A stretch of DNA of 64,000 nt, from positions 11,842,001-11,906,000 of the forward strand of contig JAGUCH010000001.1 in NCBI GenBank assembly GCA_019096065.1, read 5' to 3'. The notes beneath the pieces were generated by a model that did no database searches, was not told where the DNA came from, and saw nothing but the letters and a program-made list of their open reading frames with translations. Position numbers and translations under genes: made by a program. Below, one piece after another: positions 1 to 12,800 of this stretch. Position 1 is the stretch's first letter; every line of letters starts with the position of its first letter. The DNA is from Paracyclopina nana. Taxonomy: Eukaryota > Arthropoda > Copepoda > Cyclopoida > Cyclopettidae.

Positions 1-81
1 CCTTAAAATCTTACGACAGCCTTAAACGAAATGCTTAAGTTTTCGTACTTCTGATTAATCAAAACACTTCGGACTCCTACC

Positions 82-450
82 CTTGGATCGACAACGGACC
101 GTCCTTGGATAGACTACGACGAACCGGCCTTGGATCGACGAAACGGATCGTCCCTGGATCGACTACTACTACTGACAGTCCCCTGATCGACGAGACGGAT
201 CATCCTTGGATCGATTGCTAGAACACACAGTCCTTGGATAGACCAGGACTGACATGTATTTGGTTAGACACGAAAAACGAACTGTACTTGGATCGACGGG
301 ACGAATCATCCTTGGATCGACTATGAGAACAAACAGTCCTTGGATCGAATAACGGATCATCCTTGGATAGACAAAAGACGGGTAATTCTTGCATCGACGG
401 GACGAATCAGCCTTGGATCGACTGGGAAAACAGACTGTGCTTGGATCGAG
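82..450 (+). repeat. Left arm of foldback-like element: array of CCTTGGATCGAC units
   Basis: About fifteen degenerate copies of a unit centred on CCTTGGATCGAC or CCTTGGATAGAC follow one another at roughly 20-30 base spacing, for example near 82, 112, 127, 151, 203, 232, 283, 310, 337, 360, 410 and 437. The same unit occurs in inverse orientation at about 855-1265. Inverted arms built from short tandem units are the hallmark of foldback (FB) DNA transposons. No coding capacity is seen. Family assignment is inference. Confidence 0.75.
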
Positions 451-476
451 TGGGAAAACAGACTGGGCTTTTGGGT

Positions 477-783
477 GAAAATTACTTTAAGACATCTGAT
501 GCTCCAAAAGCTGATTGGACCTCATGAGTTAGGTCCCACAAAGTCCAAAACCAGTCCGAACTCAAAAACTTTACTACACAGTGAGGTACACTACAGGCCA
601 AAAACGCGGCTACCGCACCCATAGTCGTAAAACAAGGCTACACTGTAAAAATTACTTTGAGGCATCTCATGGCCCAAAAGCTGATTGGACCTCATGTGTT
701 AGGTCCCAGAGAGTACAAAACCAGCCCTAACTCAAAAACTTAACAACACGGTGCGGTACGCTAGAGGCCAAAAACGCGGCCGC
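477..783 (+). repeat. Two direct copies of a ~170-base block in the loop of the foldback-like element
   Basis: The block at about 477-613 recurs at about 646-783 in the same orientation. Shared strings include AAAAGCTGATTGGACCTCAT, GTTAGGTCCCA, AACTCAAAAACTT and GGCCAAAAACGCGGC. Identity looks like 80-85% by eye. The pair fills the space between the inverted arms. No ORF of note lies here; it looks like the non-coding middle of a non-autonomous element. Confidence 0.75.
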
Positions 784-854
784 ATCTGTATAGGCATGGA
801 TCAAATGCAAGCAAAACTTAATTTTTTTTTCTAAAATTACAAAATATATCGCAA

Positions 855-1265
855 TCTATCCAAGGACAGTCTGTTCTGGTAGTCTATCCAAGGACAGTCT
901 GTTTTGACAGTCGATCCAAGGACAGCTCGTTCCAGTCTATCCAGGGACAGTTTGTCATTGCAGTCTAACTTAGTACAGTACGTTCTAGCTGTTGATCCAA
1001 GTACGATCCGTTTTTCGATGCAGGGACAGTCTGTTCTGTCAGTCTATCCAAGCACAGTTCGTTCTAGTCGATCCAGGTCCTGCTAAGTCATAGTAGTCGA
1101 TCCAAGGACTATCCGTTTCATTGATCCAAGGACTGTTCGTCTTCATAGTCGATCCAAGGACGATCCGTCTCGTCGTTCCAGGGAGTATGGGTTCTGTCTG
1201 TCTATCCAAGGACGATCCGTTGCAGTCTATCCAGGGACAGTATGTCCTAGTCGATCCAAGTACGG
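855..1265 (-). repeat. Right arm of foldback-like element: inverted array of the same unit
   Basis: The reverse complement of the left-arm unit (GTCGATCCAAGGAC or GTCTATCCAAGGACAG) repeats about sixteen times, for example near 856, 882, 911, 935, 990, 1041, 1067, 1096, 1121, 1148, 1199, 1224 and 1249. Short ORFs across both arms are simply translations of the repeat. From about 1270 to 1516 nothing recognisable is seen. Confidence 0.75.
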
Positions 1266-1516
1266 CCGCCCAACACTTCCAGCTCATAAGACCAAAAGAG
1301 GTCGGAAAATTGGTCTAATTGAAGCTATGAAAAGTGAGTAAAAATGATCAGCTCTGAAATAGGAGGCTTAAGTAAAACGCAATTTAACGGAAGGAAAAAA
1401 TTTCCTTGGTAGGTGAACACAGCATAAGTCATCTAAATAATCTAACGCATTTAAGCAGACCTTTTAGTGCCAACCAGTTCTTAAAATACCTCGAATGCCA
1501 GGAGTGCTTCTGAAAA

Positions 1517-1638
1517 AGGGCGTTCTCATATTGGACTTTTGGTCACCTAAAACCTGATTTAGTTAACCGAAAACTGGTTTCAGTCAACCGTTATGTAAAC
1601 AGGTTTTGGTTATCAAAAGTCCAATATGAGAACGCCCT
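1517..1638. mobile_element. Palindromic MITE, family 1, copy A
   Basis: Terminal inverted repeats begin GGGCGTTCTCATATTGGACT and are mirrored at the right end. The inner arms (ACCTGATTTAGTTAACCGAAAAC and its partner) also pair, so nearly the whole 122 bases can fold into one hairpin. A second copy lies at 28580-28739. Flanks are A-rich, so a target-site duplication cannot be fixed. No coding sequence. Confidence 0.85.
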
Positions 1639-1767
1639 AAAAATGACAGGACTTTTTTAGCTCAGCTCATTATTTCCATGTTTCACTTAAAGACCCACTT
1701 ATTCTATTGAAATTCAAGATTAATATATTCTATTTGATATCCACGTCAAGATTACCTAGAAGATAAA

Positions 1768-1935
1768 GGCTTAGTCTTTCGCAAGTTTTGCATAGTCACG
1801 CTATTTAAATAGCTCATAACATAAAACGTATTTAAATAGCAGCTATTTAAATACATTCAGAGACTATTTAAATACATTTTATGCTATGAGCTATTTAAAT
1901 AGCGTGACTATACAAAACTTGTGAAAGACTAAGCC
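1768..1935. mobile_element. Palindromic MITE-like element, family 2
   Basis: A ~168-base near-perfect palindrome. The left end starts GGCTTAGTCTTTCGCAAGTT and the right end is its reverse complement with few changes. Both arms carry CTATTTAAATAG, itself a palindrome, plus GTCACGCTATTT. No ORF. It lies about 130 bases from family 1, so this interval is a local cluster of small inverted-repeat elements. Family unknown. Confidence 0.8.
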
Positions 1936-2242
1936 AAAAAATTATGAAACAGGGGGAAATGCCAAAGCTGCTGAGTTACTCAAGATTTATTTTTGATAGC
2001 TCAATGCAATCACGATATGTTTCATAATGGGACATTTTCCCTAAATCTTGAAAAACAGCTATACTTAGGGGAAGATGTGCTCTGATTGATCATTTTTGTT
2101 GACGTTGAGCAATTAATAAGCTTTATTTGTGCGTTATTATTTTTATTGACTCTTACAACAAAGGCGTGCCAGTGATAAATACTTATAAAAAGCAAAAAAA
2201 TTACGCTTGCCTCCTCAGTAATTGATAAATGATCGAAGCAAA
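1936..2242. other. Upstream region of the chlorophyllase-like gene
   Basis: No gene or repeat is seen. The stretch is AT-rich and should hold the promoter and 5' leader of the hydrolase gene starting at 2243. No TATA box or initiator stands out clearly enough to call. Confidence 0.4.
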
Positions 2243-3629
2243 ATGAAGTCTCTTTATGGCTTGCTTTTCGCCATGAAACTAAGCTTGGCAATTGACCTCT
2301 ACAGCCCTGGTCCATATCAAGTCAAGCAGACAAGCTACAACTCTTTATTTCATCCTGGATTGGACCATCACTTGGCTGTGTGGGCACCCAAATCATCCGG
2401 ATCTTTTCCTTTGGTATTTTTCCTCTCTGGATTTGCTGGTCTCGTGGACCCAAAGCTGCATTCAGAAGTTTTGACTCACATTGCCAGTCACGGATACGTA
2501 ATCGTATCGCCTTTCCTCTACTTGGGATTGCCTACATCACAATACCACGCTGAGTGGATGGTTGGAGTTGAAAAATGGATGCAAGATAATTTGCAGAGCT
2601 CCTTTCGTACAAATGGTAGTATACCAAATGAAATAATTGCCATCCGGAATCTGATAAACCCAAATTCGTTGCAGGTTTGAAAGCCACCATTGATTTTTCC
2701 AATACATTCTTGTTTGCGCATTCCTCCGGCAATCACATTGCGGTCAACTTTCTCAAGCTTGGATGCAGTAATGTCAAAGGCCTCTCCATGCTCTCTCCAG
2801 TTGATGGAGTCGATCCATATGGACTGTTGGAAGACTACTGCATTACACCTGGCGAAAAGTTGCCATTTGAGATACCCACTCTGATCATTTCAGCTGGACT
2901 TGACGGTCAGCCAGGTACACAAAATGCAAAGTAAGGTTGTGGAAAAAGTAGGAGAAATTATTTATTTACTTTAGGAATTGCCAATACAGGTGGACTTGTC
3001 CCCCCTTGCGCTCCAGACGAGTTGAGCAACATGAGATTTTGGGACGCCCTCAATGGTGATGCTTGGCACAATAATGCTTCCATATTTGGTCACGTGGACT
3101 TTATGGATCCTGGAGCGATAAGCAGTGTTGCTGACGTGAGTTCATCAAGGCCAACAAACTTAAGATCTGAAGTTAATTGGCTACTTCGTTTCCAGTTTTT
3201 TCATCTTTGTGCCTCAAATGACAACGGAGTGGATTTCCTGTACAGGAAATTCGTGGCTGGTCAATCCATTGCTTTATTCAAAGGTAAACGTTTTTCTTTT
3301 TAGCTCTTAGCAAATAAAAGGGAAGTGCAAAGGCCTAATGTTGTCATGTGGATACATTTTAACTAGATTTTATGCAGTATAAAACAAATCTCTCTGAGTT
3401 GAGTGATTTGGGAGACATAATCAAAAAAACCTAGCATCCCGTTTTTTGCCCACAGCTTTAAAAACTGTGACCTATGGAAGAAATTAGAGTAACCTTTTTT
3501 ATTTAAGGTCTGATGGGGGACTGTGACATGTTCGAGTACCTTGAAGATCCTGGCAAGATGCCAACTTTGGTGAAAGCCAAGCGTCAGGGAGACAATAAGT
3601 GTCCGGTGGCTCAGTGCACTCAAATATGA
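2243..3629 (+). CDS. Secreted chlorophyllase-like alpha/beta hydrolase
   Basis: Five exons (2243-2615, 2675-2914, 2975-3135, 3196-3283, 3508-3629) join in frame to 327 residues. The ATG at 2243 starts a hydrophobic leader (MKSLYGLLFAMKLSLA), so the protein is probably secreted. The nucleophile elbow is AHSSGN with Ser141, corresponding to the GHSRGG motif of chlorophyllases. SPVDGVDP (Asp168) and FGHVDFMD (His244) fit the other triad members. VPPCAPDE is also typical of the family. Plant chlorophyllases cut the phytyl ester of chlorophyll; animal relatives are mostly uncharacterised, so the substrate is open (a dietary pigment or another ester). The gene has ordinary animal introns and converges on spire-A, 182 bases between stop codons. 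An AATAAA on this strand lies near 3731-3737. Triad assignment is by similarity. Confidence 0.85.
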
Positions 3630-3811
3630 TCTTGCAGCAAGCAAAACAACCAAAGCAAATGAATTTATCATTATCAATTAAAGACTAGGTCATTTATATA
3701 TAGAGAGAGTGAATCAAACATACATCGATGATAATAAACTGACAGCTATGAGAACAATCAGAAAACGTAACTATTTATCAATCTATCCAAGGCACAGCCA
3801 ATTTGAAGGTT

Positions 3812-6800
3812 TTAGTCAAAAATCAGGGATTTGGTGACGGCGGCTCGACGCTCATGGTATGAGTATCGTCTTCGCTGCTCGAAAGGAACTTCTTCATGGT
3901 AATTTTGGTGGTGGAGAAGGCCACTGTGGCTCTTCTCCCTGATGTTCTCAACAGCCTGCTTGCAGTCCAAGCAGACATTCAGGGTGGTCATCGAGTCCCC
4001 AGGACCAAAATTGTTGGACAAGGATGAAAGCAATCCGGTTGGTGAATCTCCACACACTGATTTGGGTCTGTCAGTTCTTCCAATGGTATTGGACCGTTTC
4101 AGTCTCACTCTGCAAAATAAGAGATTGAAAAATTGCATGAATCAAGGATCAGCCACTTTTTGTTACTTTGACGGGTCATGCTGGAGTGACCGTTTAGGTA
4201 CAGGTTGATTTTGATGAAGGCCATTCGGGCTCAAGGCAAAAACAGGGATGTTGTCGAACCGCTGATCCTCGGGCAATTTGACCTTTGAAATGCATTTGGA
4301 GCAGACATTCCGCTGACACAGCTGACAATTGTGTTTTCTGTTGAAAAAAATGCTGAACTTGGTCTTTGTACAATGGAAGCACACGTTGCCCTTTGCAATT
4401 TCAGCTTTGAGATCGGAATCCAGGCACAAACTCTCAAGCTTGGCACGTGACAAAGTACTCCGGATATGAGCGAGCTCAGAGTGAGACAAAGTCAATGTGG
4501 GAGACGCCTTTTCAGCCTGCAGAAAAAAGAAAGAAATCCAATTTCAAGCTGAATGCCAACAACTGTAACACACACAAAGCTTGGCATTACTCGAGGTTTT
4601 CTTTACTCAAAATAATGACAGAACCAAAAGAGCATAGATTCATATGATAAAAGCGTACTTTAGGACTCTAATTTAAAGAATGCATTTACACAATTGCTAT
4701 TGTAGTGAAATGTATCTTTGAAGATAAGGATATCAAAGCAGTAACCTATATTCCTTGTTAGCCGCCCTCAAGCGGAAGATAGCGAAGATTAAAGCTTAGT
4801 CATGCCAATCTTTTTAGATGTTAGTAGTGATTAGGGTAAACGATAAAACTAGTACTAGATGCTGGTAGGGCGAAGCATGCGTTGCCAAGGGGCTGCGATA
4901 GTATCGAGGCTGTTGGCTGTTCAGTAGGGCCTCTACATATGCTGGCGAGGCCAGCTTCTTCCGATTTAGCTGTTGCTGACTGGCCATTAATCCAGGTGAG
5001 GCCACTTTTCTCAGTGAAGCTGTTGGCCGGCCTTCTTCCACGCTGCTCCACCGGCCAGCCACCATTTGAGAGGACAGTCTCCGTCGAGGCGGCAAAGGTT
5101 GCTGTAAAAATTCCTGCTTTGGTCTGTTATACCCATAACCCATTCCTTGCACACTGAGAGGCTGAGGCTGTGAGTGTAAAGAGTGTCTCCTCGACCATGC
5201 AAAGTTAGAGTTTTGTTCCTCCAGGATTGTACCACAAGGCGTGGACAAGAGGACACATGGCGGCCGACTTACAGCACATGCTGAGGGTGGACTTTCAGCA
5301 ACAGCTGAGAGACTTGAAAGACTGCCAAGCCGGCTCATCCGGGGCCTCATGTAGACCCGGGAATGGCCGTGATGGCTACTCGTTGTGGAAGGGGGTGGCT
5401 TCTTGGGAGCTGTTGGAATCTCTTCCTTTTCATCCTCGCTGTCATCCTCGTCTTCCGGATTGAACCTACAGAAAGCACAGCGCCAATTATTCCCGACGTC
5501 TCAAGAATTTCAGGGCACAATTCCAAGAAGGCCAGATTATGCTTGCTAGAATACCTTGAGTAACGAGGATCCGGCCTGATGACAACACGGTTGATGGGTG
5601 CTGCAGAGCTCATGGAGTTGGACCGGTGCATTGATGACTTGGACCGGTGATAGTCTCCGGATGTCTTTGGTATGTTTTCGTTCATGTTCTTTTTGGATGC
5701 CACAACAAGGGGGCCAGTCCAGGGTCCAACTGTAAATCATCAGCATAATTAGTGCGAGTGGAAAAAAGAGTGGTCAAATGTTTCGCTTTCCCTTTGGCAG
5801 ATTAACGCCCAGATATGCAAAAGACAATGCTGATGATGCCAACGCACTAAGGAGAATTGCTCATAAAATTTCACATCTCTCACTTATGCGCTGGCACAAG
5901 GCGGGGAAAAGATCAAGATTTATTTTCTTGCCCATAACTACTTGGTGTCAAAGCATGGTCGCAACACTTTGGCCATTTCACTAATAACAGCAAACGTCAA
6001 ATTGGAAAATTTCACTTTCAGCATAACTACTATGTGAGTGCATTTTGCCCACACAAGGAATGCTTTTGTGTTTTTCATTCATTTTGAAAGTTAAGCTGCC
6101 CTCGAGGTGCGAGGCGCTCATTATCCTTCCTGGTTGTTACATTTATACTAGCATCCTAGGATAATGATGTCAAGGCTTGGACTTTCTCCTTTCTCACATT
6201 ACTTGTACCCAGAAATCAATCGAGGAGGAATGCTCATGAATGATTGGAATTGCAGATTGTAGCTTGCCACACAATCCGGAGTGCTGCATAATTCATCGTT
6301 GGAAATATGGAGCAAAAATGACTTGCTCAGCACATCTTCCATTTCCATCGACTTTCAATTGCTCTCCTCTGTTTTAATTTACATCAAATTCTGACGAATT
6401 CGGCTGTAATGGTTTTTCATTCAAAAGGTGCACATTCAGTAATCAATTTCGCGGTATTTGTATTGTGACAAAAAAGAGCTTGTAAAAAATCACAGCCTTT
6501 TAGTTTTTAAACCAAAAACGAGCATTTCAGCTATTAAAGGCGTAAAAAGAGCACAAAAATGCTTTTCCCGGCTCATTTACGATGACTTGGGCAATTATAC
6601 AATAAAAGCAAGAGGTTAAAATGTGAATTTCTCTTTCAGCTGGGTGATCATCATTAAGTTCGCTATCATTACTACATCCGCACCATCTCCTAAAGTGAAG
6701 CACACATACTCACACTGGGAAGATTCAACGCTAAAAGGGCGAACGTGAGAGAAAAGGCAATATGTAGCAATTTTGAAGGCTACCACTGGCTAATCCTTGC

Positions 6801-9800
6801 TCGCAGTCATAAATGGCTGGGAATAACGTTCAATTTGATAAATTTGAATGTTTTTGCACACTTTTCACAGGGTGGAATGTGAAGATGGTCTAGCACATTT
6901 GGGTAGGGGGGATTGGATTCCCGTGTGGTCGGAGAACCGCATTTCATGACAAAGCATCATTTGTCTTTCATCACTTCTCTATATACTACACTTTAATAGA
7001 GTTGAAATATACGCTAAGGCATGCAAATTGCAAAATCCAACGTTTCACGATTCAAATCTGCCTTCCCCACATATCCTCCCACAAAATCCGCATTTTAACT
7101 AGCCAGCCCAGACCTTAGCATCAAAATACAACTGCCTATAATGGGTCCCAATAGCAACTCTTGCCTAATGGCAGTGATTTTCTTTAAGCGCCGTTTATCG
7201 TCATTGACTTGTTAAGTAGCCTGCCTCAATTCTAGCAGTAAAACAGCCGGTTGAACAATAATTTCTCTCGAGGCAAAAAGAGCACAATTCATCTAGAAAT
7301 CTTGAGGAATGTTAATCTCGTTGATGCTTGTACGTCATCACGTGGTAAAAATCATGCTCTAACCAAGGCTTAATTAAACTCGACAGCAGCTGACCTTTCA
7401 CACCGGGGTAAACAGCGGCGAAACCGAGTCGGTTACTTTGATTCGGCCTGCTCGAGTTACTCCCAGACTGCTTGGCTGGGAACAAACTCTTTTTGTGCCG
7501 CAATGATGAAAAGATAATAAAAAGCGAGTTTATTAGCTTACGCTGTAAAGGAGTTTCGGGTGGTCCGGACGTTTTCCTCAGTTTGCTCCGAGCTTCGTCA
7601 GACCTGATGCTTTCCATCAGCAATTCCTGGGGAGTGGAATATTTTCTGGGGGGAGGCAAAACGCGTTGGTTAGCCTGCAAATACAAGAAAAAAACATGCA
7701 AGCCTTTATTTTGGGTAAAATGGAGTTGCGGTGACGAGGCTATTTCTCCTTTGAGAATTAAAGCTGTCTTAGTGCTCAGTACTGAAATAGCCAAAGAAAA
7801 ACGCCATTTCACAAAAGGATTTTTCTTCGGTGTAGGTGAACATGTATAGAAGTTCACACATTATAACAACTACTTTGCAATTTTGGTCAAGAAATCACGC
7901 TCGCGCGCTTCTGGCCAATTATGGCCAATTTATGGTCCCAAATACGCAGTCACGAAAAAGTAACAAATACAAGTGCAGCCACATTGTTGTCTGCATGAGG
8001 AGCAGCACACATTTTTTCCATCCATTTCGCACTCATCATCGTTGGAAGGAGCCAATTGAGCCTGAAGATCGCTGCTGCGCGCGCATGTATCGTGAATAAT
8101 GACCCGTGTCCTAAACTCACTAATCCGTTGAATGATACAAAAAAATGCTGCTTGGGAGCGCGTCACACAGGGCATGCAACTTCCAGCTCGTACGTTCAAT
8201 AGCTCCCAGTGTGCTTCTCATGAATGAAATTAACACTGCTATAGCAGCAAAGCTCCACGGTCAGTTATGGCACAGAGGAATTTCAATTTATCATTGGATT
8301 TTCCCTGCCAAGGCCACAACTATAGTTGTGCAGCACTCCCAGCAATTATGACCAGCAAGCTTTCCTGCGGAAATAGTAACTCACTGGCTTAAGTGGGGGC
8401 CGAGAGCGAATGAAGTCAAGAATGATGTCGTGAGCATCTTTCTTGACCTTAGGTGGAAGTTCTCCATCAACCATCACTTTGTTCAGCTTGTATCGGCGAG
8501 ATCGAATGTCGTCCATCAATATCTCATACGGCGTCAACGCGTATTCAATTGGGGTCTTGGTGAAATCGGTCTTTTTTAGCTTCACCCCTTGGCGTAGTTC
8601 GTTCAATGTTTGGGTCCATAGGTTGGCCTGAAACAATCATCATATCCAAAGCTCGCGTTGAAATCACTAAAAAATCTAACTCTTACCCAATCGCGGATCG
8701 CTAGCTTGGCCAACTCTTCGCTGTGATCGGCCTCAAGGCTCGTGGCCTTTTCAAGGAACAAGGAGAGCTCCAACGCCTCTGACACCAAGGCACGACAAAC
8801 ATTTCTGTAGTGATCTTCAGCCTCGCTCTCCACACTCAAATGGCCCTCGCATAGACCTAGGATCTTTCGAAGGCAATCTTTTGAGCTGCCCGAGGACGAG
8901 GACGAACAGGAGCGAGGCTGCTCGCAATCATCACAGTCATGCTCAATTCCCTCATCATCTGTGTCAACCTTGGTGTCATCTTTGAAATCCTCGCCTGCAA
9001 CAAAGTGGGAAATGAAAATTTGGTGGCTAAATTTCCAAGGACAGTTGTAATGACAAAATTCCAAGTACGAAAATTGCTGGCAAAAACAAATTTCTTCAAA
9101 TCTTTGGCATTCGCATTTCTCTGCAGTTATCAGCGATTCTACGACACAAAATCGCTAATCGTTCATTGTATGACTGTGGCCTAGATGCTAAGTGTGAAGG
9201 TTAAAATCGTCTTCCATAGCATTCCACGCAAGTTCACAAATGTGAGCACAGTGGGCAAAAATGCCAATGCTGGGATAGTGCACAAATAGCTTACGTACGT
9301 TCGTGGGGATAATAACTCGGAGCTGGTATTCATTTTAGTTAGTTTTGATGACTTGCGCTACTCTGCCCACTGTGATTATGTAGGTGGAACCCTTAAAATA
9401 TTCTGTCCCGTTTTCTCTGACCGAGCGAGATAATGCACAGTGGGTTTCAAGCCAAAAAATACAAATTACCCATTTAGGTTCCTCACAAATTACAAGGCTA
9501 GAAAAAAAGCCTCCAGCTCAAATTCAGACATAAAAGTAAGTTGCCCAAGAAAATCAACTGAGGATTTTCCCCCCAGAAACTGAGAAGAGTAAGTCGATTT
9601 CGCCTGAAAAAAGGATCATTCTGCACTACTGAGCACACTGCGGACATACCGTCTTAGCTGTGAACGTGAATGTTGTGACTTCAGCAAGGCCAAGGCCAAA
9701 CTTTGAATTTAAAGCAGCTCATTTCACAATTACAGCTTGGACACGATTTTTGACGACAACTATTTATTATTCAGCTATAAACACGAGGAGAGAGAAAACT

Positions 9801-12800
9801 CCTGCAGTAATGGGAGAAAATTCCAAGACTCAAAGGGCCCAACGCAAAACGGCCGATTTTTGCCAAATTAACTTGTCAGGGTAGATTTTCGGCCTATTTT
9901 CGGTCTATGACAAAAGCTACCATTCATCCTAGAGTGGCAAAAAAAATTCAAATCACTCTGATGGCTGGGAAGGTTGCGGTGTCATCATCACTCTGTGCTA
10001 CTCCATCATTACCTTTTTTCACACACTGGGCCGATTTGAAAATAAAAAAGCAAAAAACAGCACGCAATTTTCAGCAATTTAGCCCACTGTGTGCGTGTAT
10101 AAACGCTTACAAAACATCAGCCGTTATTCTAGTTTCGGGAAATCGTCTATTTACCCCCGCCACTTTGGTGCAAAAAAGGGGGAATTAATTACAGATGAAT
10201 AATTTGTCAGCCGCAGTTTCTCACAATTTGTGATTATAAATCAGGAGCCAATGTGGCATATCTGCTTTAATGGCACCGCCGCATTGAAAAAGGCCTGAAT
10301 TTAGCTTTTTTCTTCGCAAAAAAGAAAAAGGAGCTAGGAGGGATTTTTCCTCGTAAATAAATGAAAGTAATTGTTGCGCGGATGTCCGGGGGCAAAGGAG
10401 TGTGAGAAGAATTTGTCAAGAAGAGGTACTGCACATTCTTCCAGGAGTGACAAAACTTTCCACTTTTCACTACATATCCATGATGTTCTCACACTTTTCT
10501 GTGCTCCCAACACTCATTTCAAGTGCCATTATGCACTACTCTATTCGCGGATCCAACCAAAATTGAGGAAAAAGCCCTGTTATCGCTATTGGGATTAAAT
10601 TCAGCGCAATTTTTGAAATATGCCTTTGAAGCCACACAGCCAATGGGCTGTTGATTCTTGAGGAATTCCTGGCACAAATCAGGTGAAAATGCATTTTTTA
10701 GGCCTAGTAGCTAGGTGCAGATCTGAGGAATTTCATTCATGGCATGCCAGAAATATTTCGCACCAAGGCAGTGGATAATAATGTGAGCAATTTTGGAGAG
10801 GTAACCCCATTCTCAGGTTTCTTATCTGAAGAAACAAAGCTGGCTAGTGGTGGTGGCCATAATCGGGCATACACATGTTATGGCACTTCACAAGAGAAAT
10901 GGGAACTGCCATTCATTTTGGTTTGACATGTCAAATAGAGATAATCTGAAAAATGAACTGCAAAACCTCATTAAAAGTTGGAATGCGCAAATGGAAAACA
11001 AGCGTCAGAAATTTCATTGACTACAAAGGATTACTATGCTACTTTTGGGCATGTTTAATATTTGCAAGGCTATTTTTCCCGTCACATTCTTGGGACCTTC
11101 CAATAAAAGCTGAGGCTGTCAATTTTGGGACCGGGGCAATCCCAAGCTCGCGCAAATACCAAACGGTCAAGCGAATTTTGCAGATTTACAATCCTGAATC
11201 AGCGTGACAACAATAAACCTGCGCGCGGCTCACATTGTGTAAAAAGGGGACTGCTTTACAATTTAGGGCCACAAGACAGGAAAAATGAAACTTGAACCTG
11301 CTGAATAACATTTGTGCGTCAAAGAAACTCTAGAAGAAAGTAGCTGCTCCTCGTCCAAGACGAAGAAGAATTGAATTCTTGGCTATTCAAAGGTCAAAAT
11401 TCTGACAGGCAATTATCTGGAAAATTCAAGCTAGAAGAAGACTGTCAAAACATGGCATTAAAGATGCCAAATTAGAGAGCCTACTTAGCAAAGTCTGGGC
11501 CAAAAGGTCTTACCAGCTGTTATCATATGGCCTAAAAGGTTCTCAAGGCCGGGCGTGAGGCTCCTTTCTTCATTTTCTTTGAGGCCAGTGTCCAAGGCTG
11601 CATACATGACCAGGGCCAACTCCTGCACCACCTGAAAAACAAAACAAAAAATAAGTCATAACATTGTTGAAGGGGAAGAGCTCTTCGCGCGCGCGCGCCC
11701 CAATAAACCTTAGAAGAAGACTTGCATGCGAAGCTCTTCTATGGTAACAATTACAGCTGGTCGTGATTTATTTCTTGCACTTTGATCCCGACTGCAAAAT
11801 TGGCTCGGGCCATAGATAGCATTCAAAATGGCTGCTGCTACCAGGAGAAAAAGTTTCACTACTTCTAAAGTGTTAGGCATCTTAATCCACCAAGATTGAC
11901 AGCTGAGGCCATTTTTCTGTGCCAAAATTTACCGGCGTGGAGAATGGGAATATTCGATGAAGAAAATCGGACTCAGGGTCGATCCCAAACAAGATCAACA
12001 ACAACAACAAGGAATTTCGATATATTTGCTCCGGCGAGGGCCGAATTTGGAGTGCATTCCTTTGCATTCCATCATCAAGACTGTTAGATGCATGATTGTC
12101 CAATCAAGGCTTCAGCTGACCTTTTATCGATCGCCGCCTTTTATTATTTCATCGCCTCCAGACAAATCAAATTGATACCAAAAAACCCCAAGAAATCAAA
12201 ATCTTTGAGGCCGACGCGGAAAAAACTAACATCATTCCATATTTTATGAAGCATTCCGCTTGAATTGCACTAATAAGTTGATGATTGATGATTTGTGCAG
12301 AAGATATCATTCAAGCTCACTCATGCATTTTTATGCAATCATCCTCATATTTCATCAATAATAGTTCCAACTTAAGGGGAGACACGATTGAGCCTGAGGT
12401 TGCTTGAAGGCCCATTTTTCCTACACTACAGTGTACATTTTCGCGTGATTCAGAACACAATGACGAACACTCTGTGAAAAGTCATATGGATAGACGGCGC
12501 AAGAGAGAAATTTGCTTAAGGAGGCAGGGAAAAAAGCCTGCCAAAAAAGGTCTCGTAAAAAAAGTTGGCAGAAGTAACTCTGCAATTAAACAATTTTAAG
12601 CAGCCTTAAATGGGCCAGTAAAAAAGGCCAGGAAGGTCAAAATAGCATCGTCGCATGACAAGTGAGAAATGTGAGTTTTCTCTAAACGGGATCGGGATCA
12701 GGGCTGAACAATGAAAGAACACTTAACCTCATTGCAGTGACATTATCTGAAGACACATCCGGTGGTACGACTTCGCATCGTGAGCCCGAGGTTCATGATT

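Noticed and set aside
82-1265. Regularly spaced short repeats, CRISPR-like at first sight
   Set aside because: The genome is eukaryotic, spacers are not unique and the units occur in two opposed blocks; a foldback-like element explains them.
169-1318. Several ORFs of 60-94 codons across the repeat arms
   Set aside because: They are translations of the short repeat unit in different frames.
7312-7857. Minus-strand ORF of 181 codons
   Set aside because: Only 7542-7674 is a real spire-A exon, fixed by splice sites and similarity to spire-B; the rest is intron read-through.
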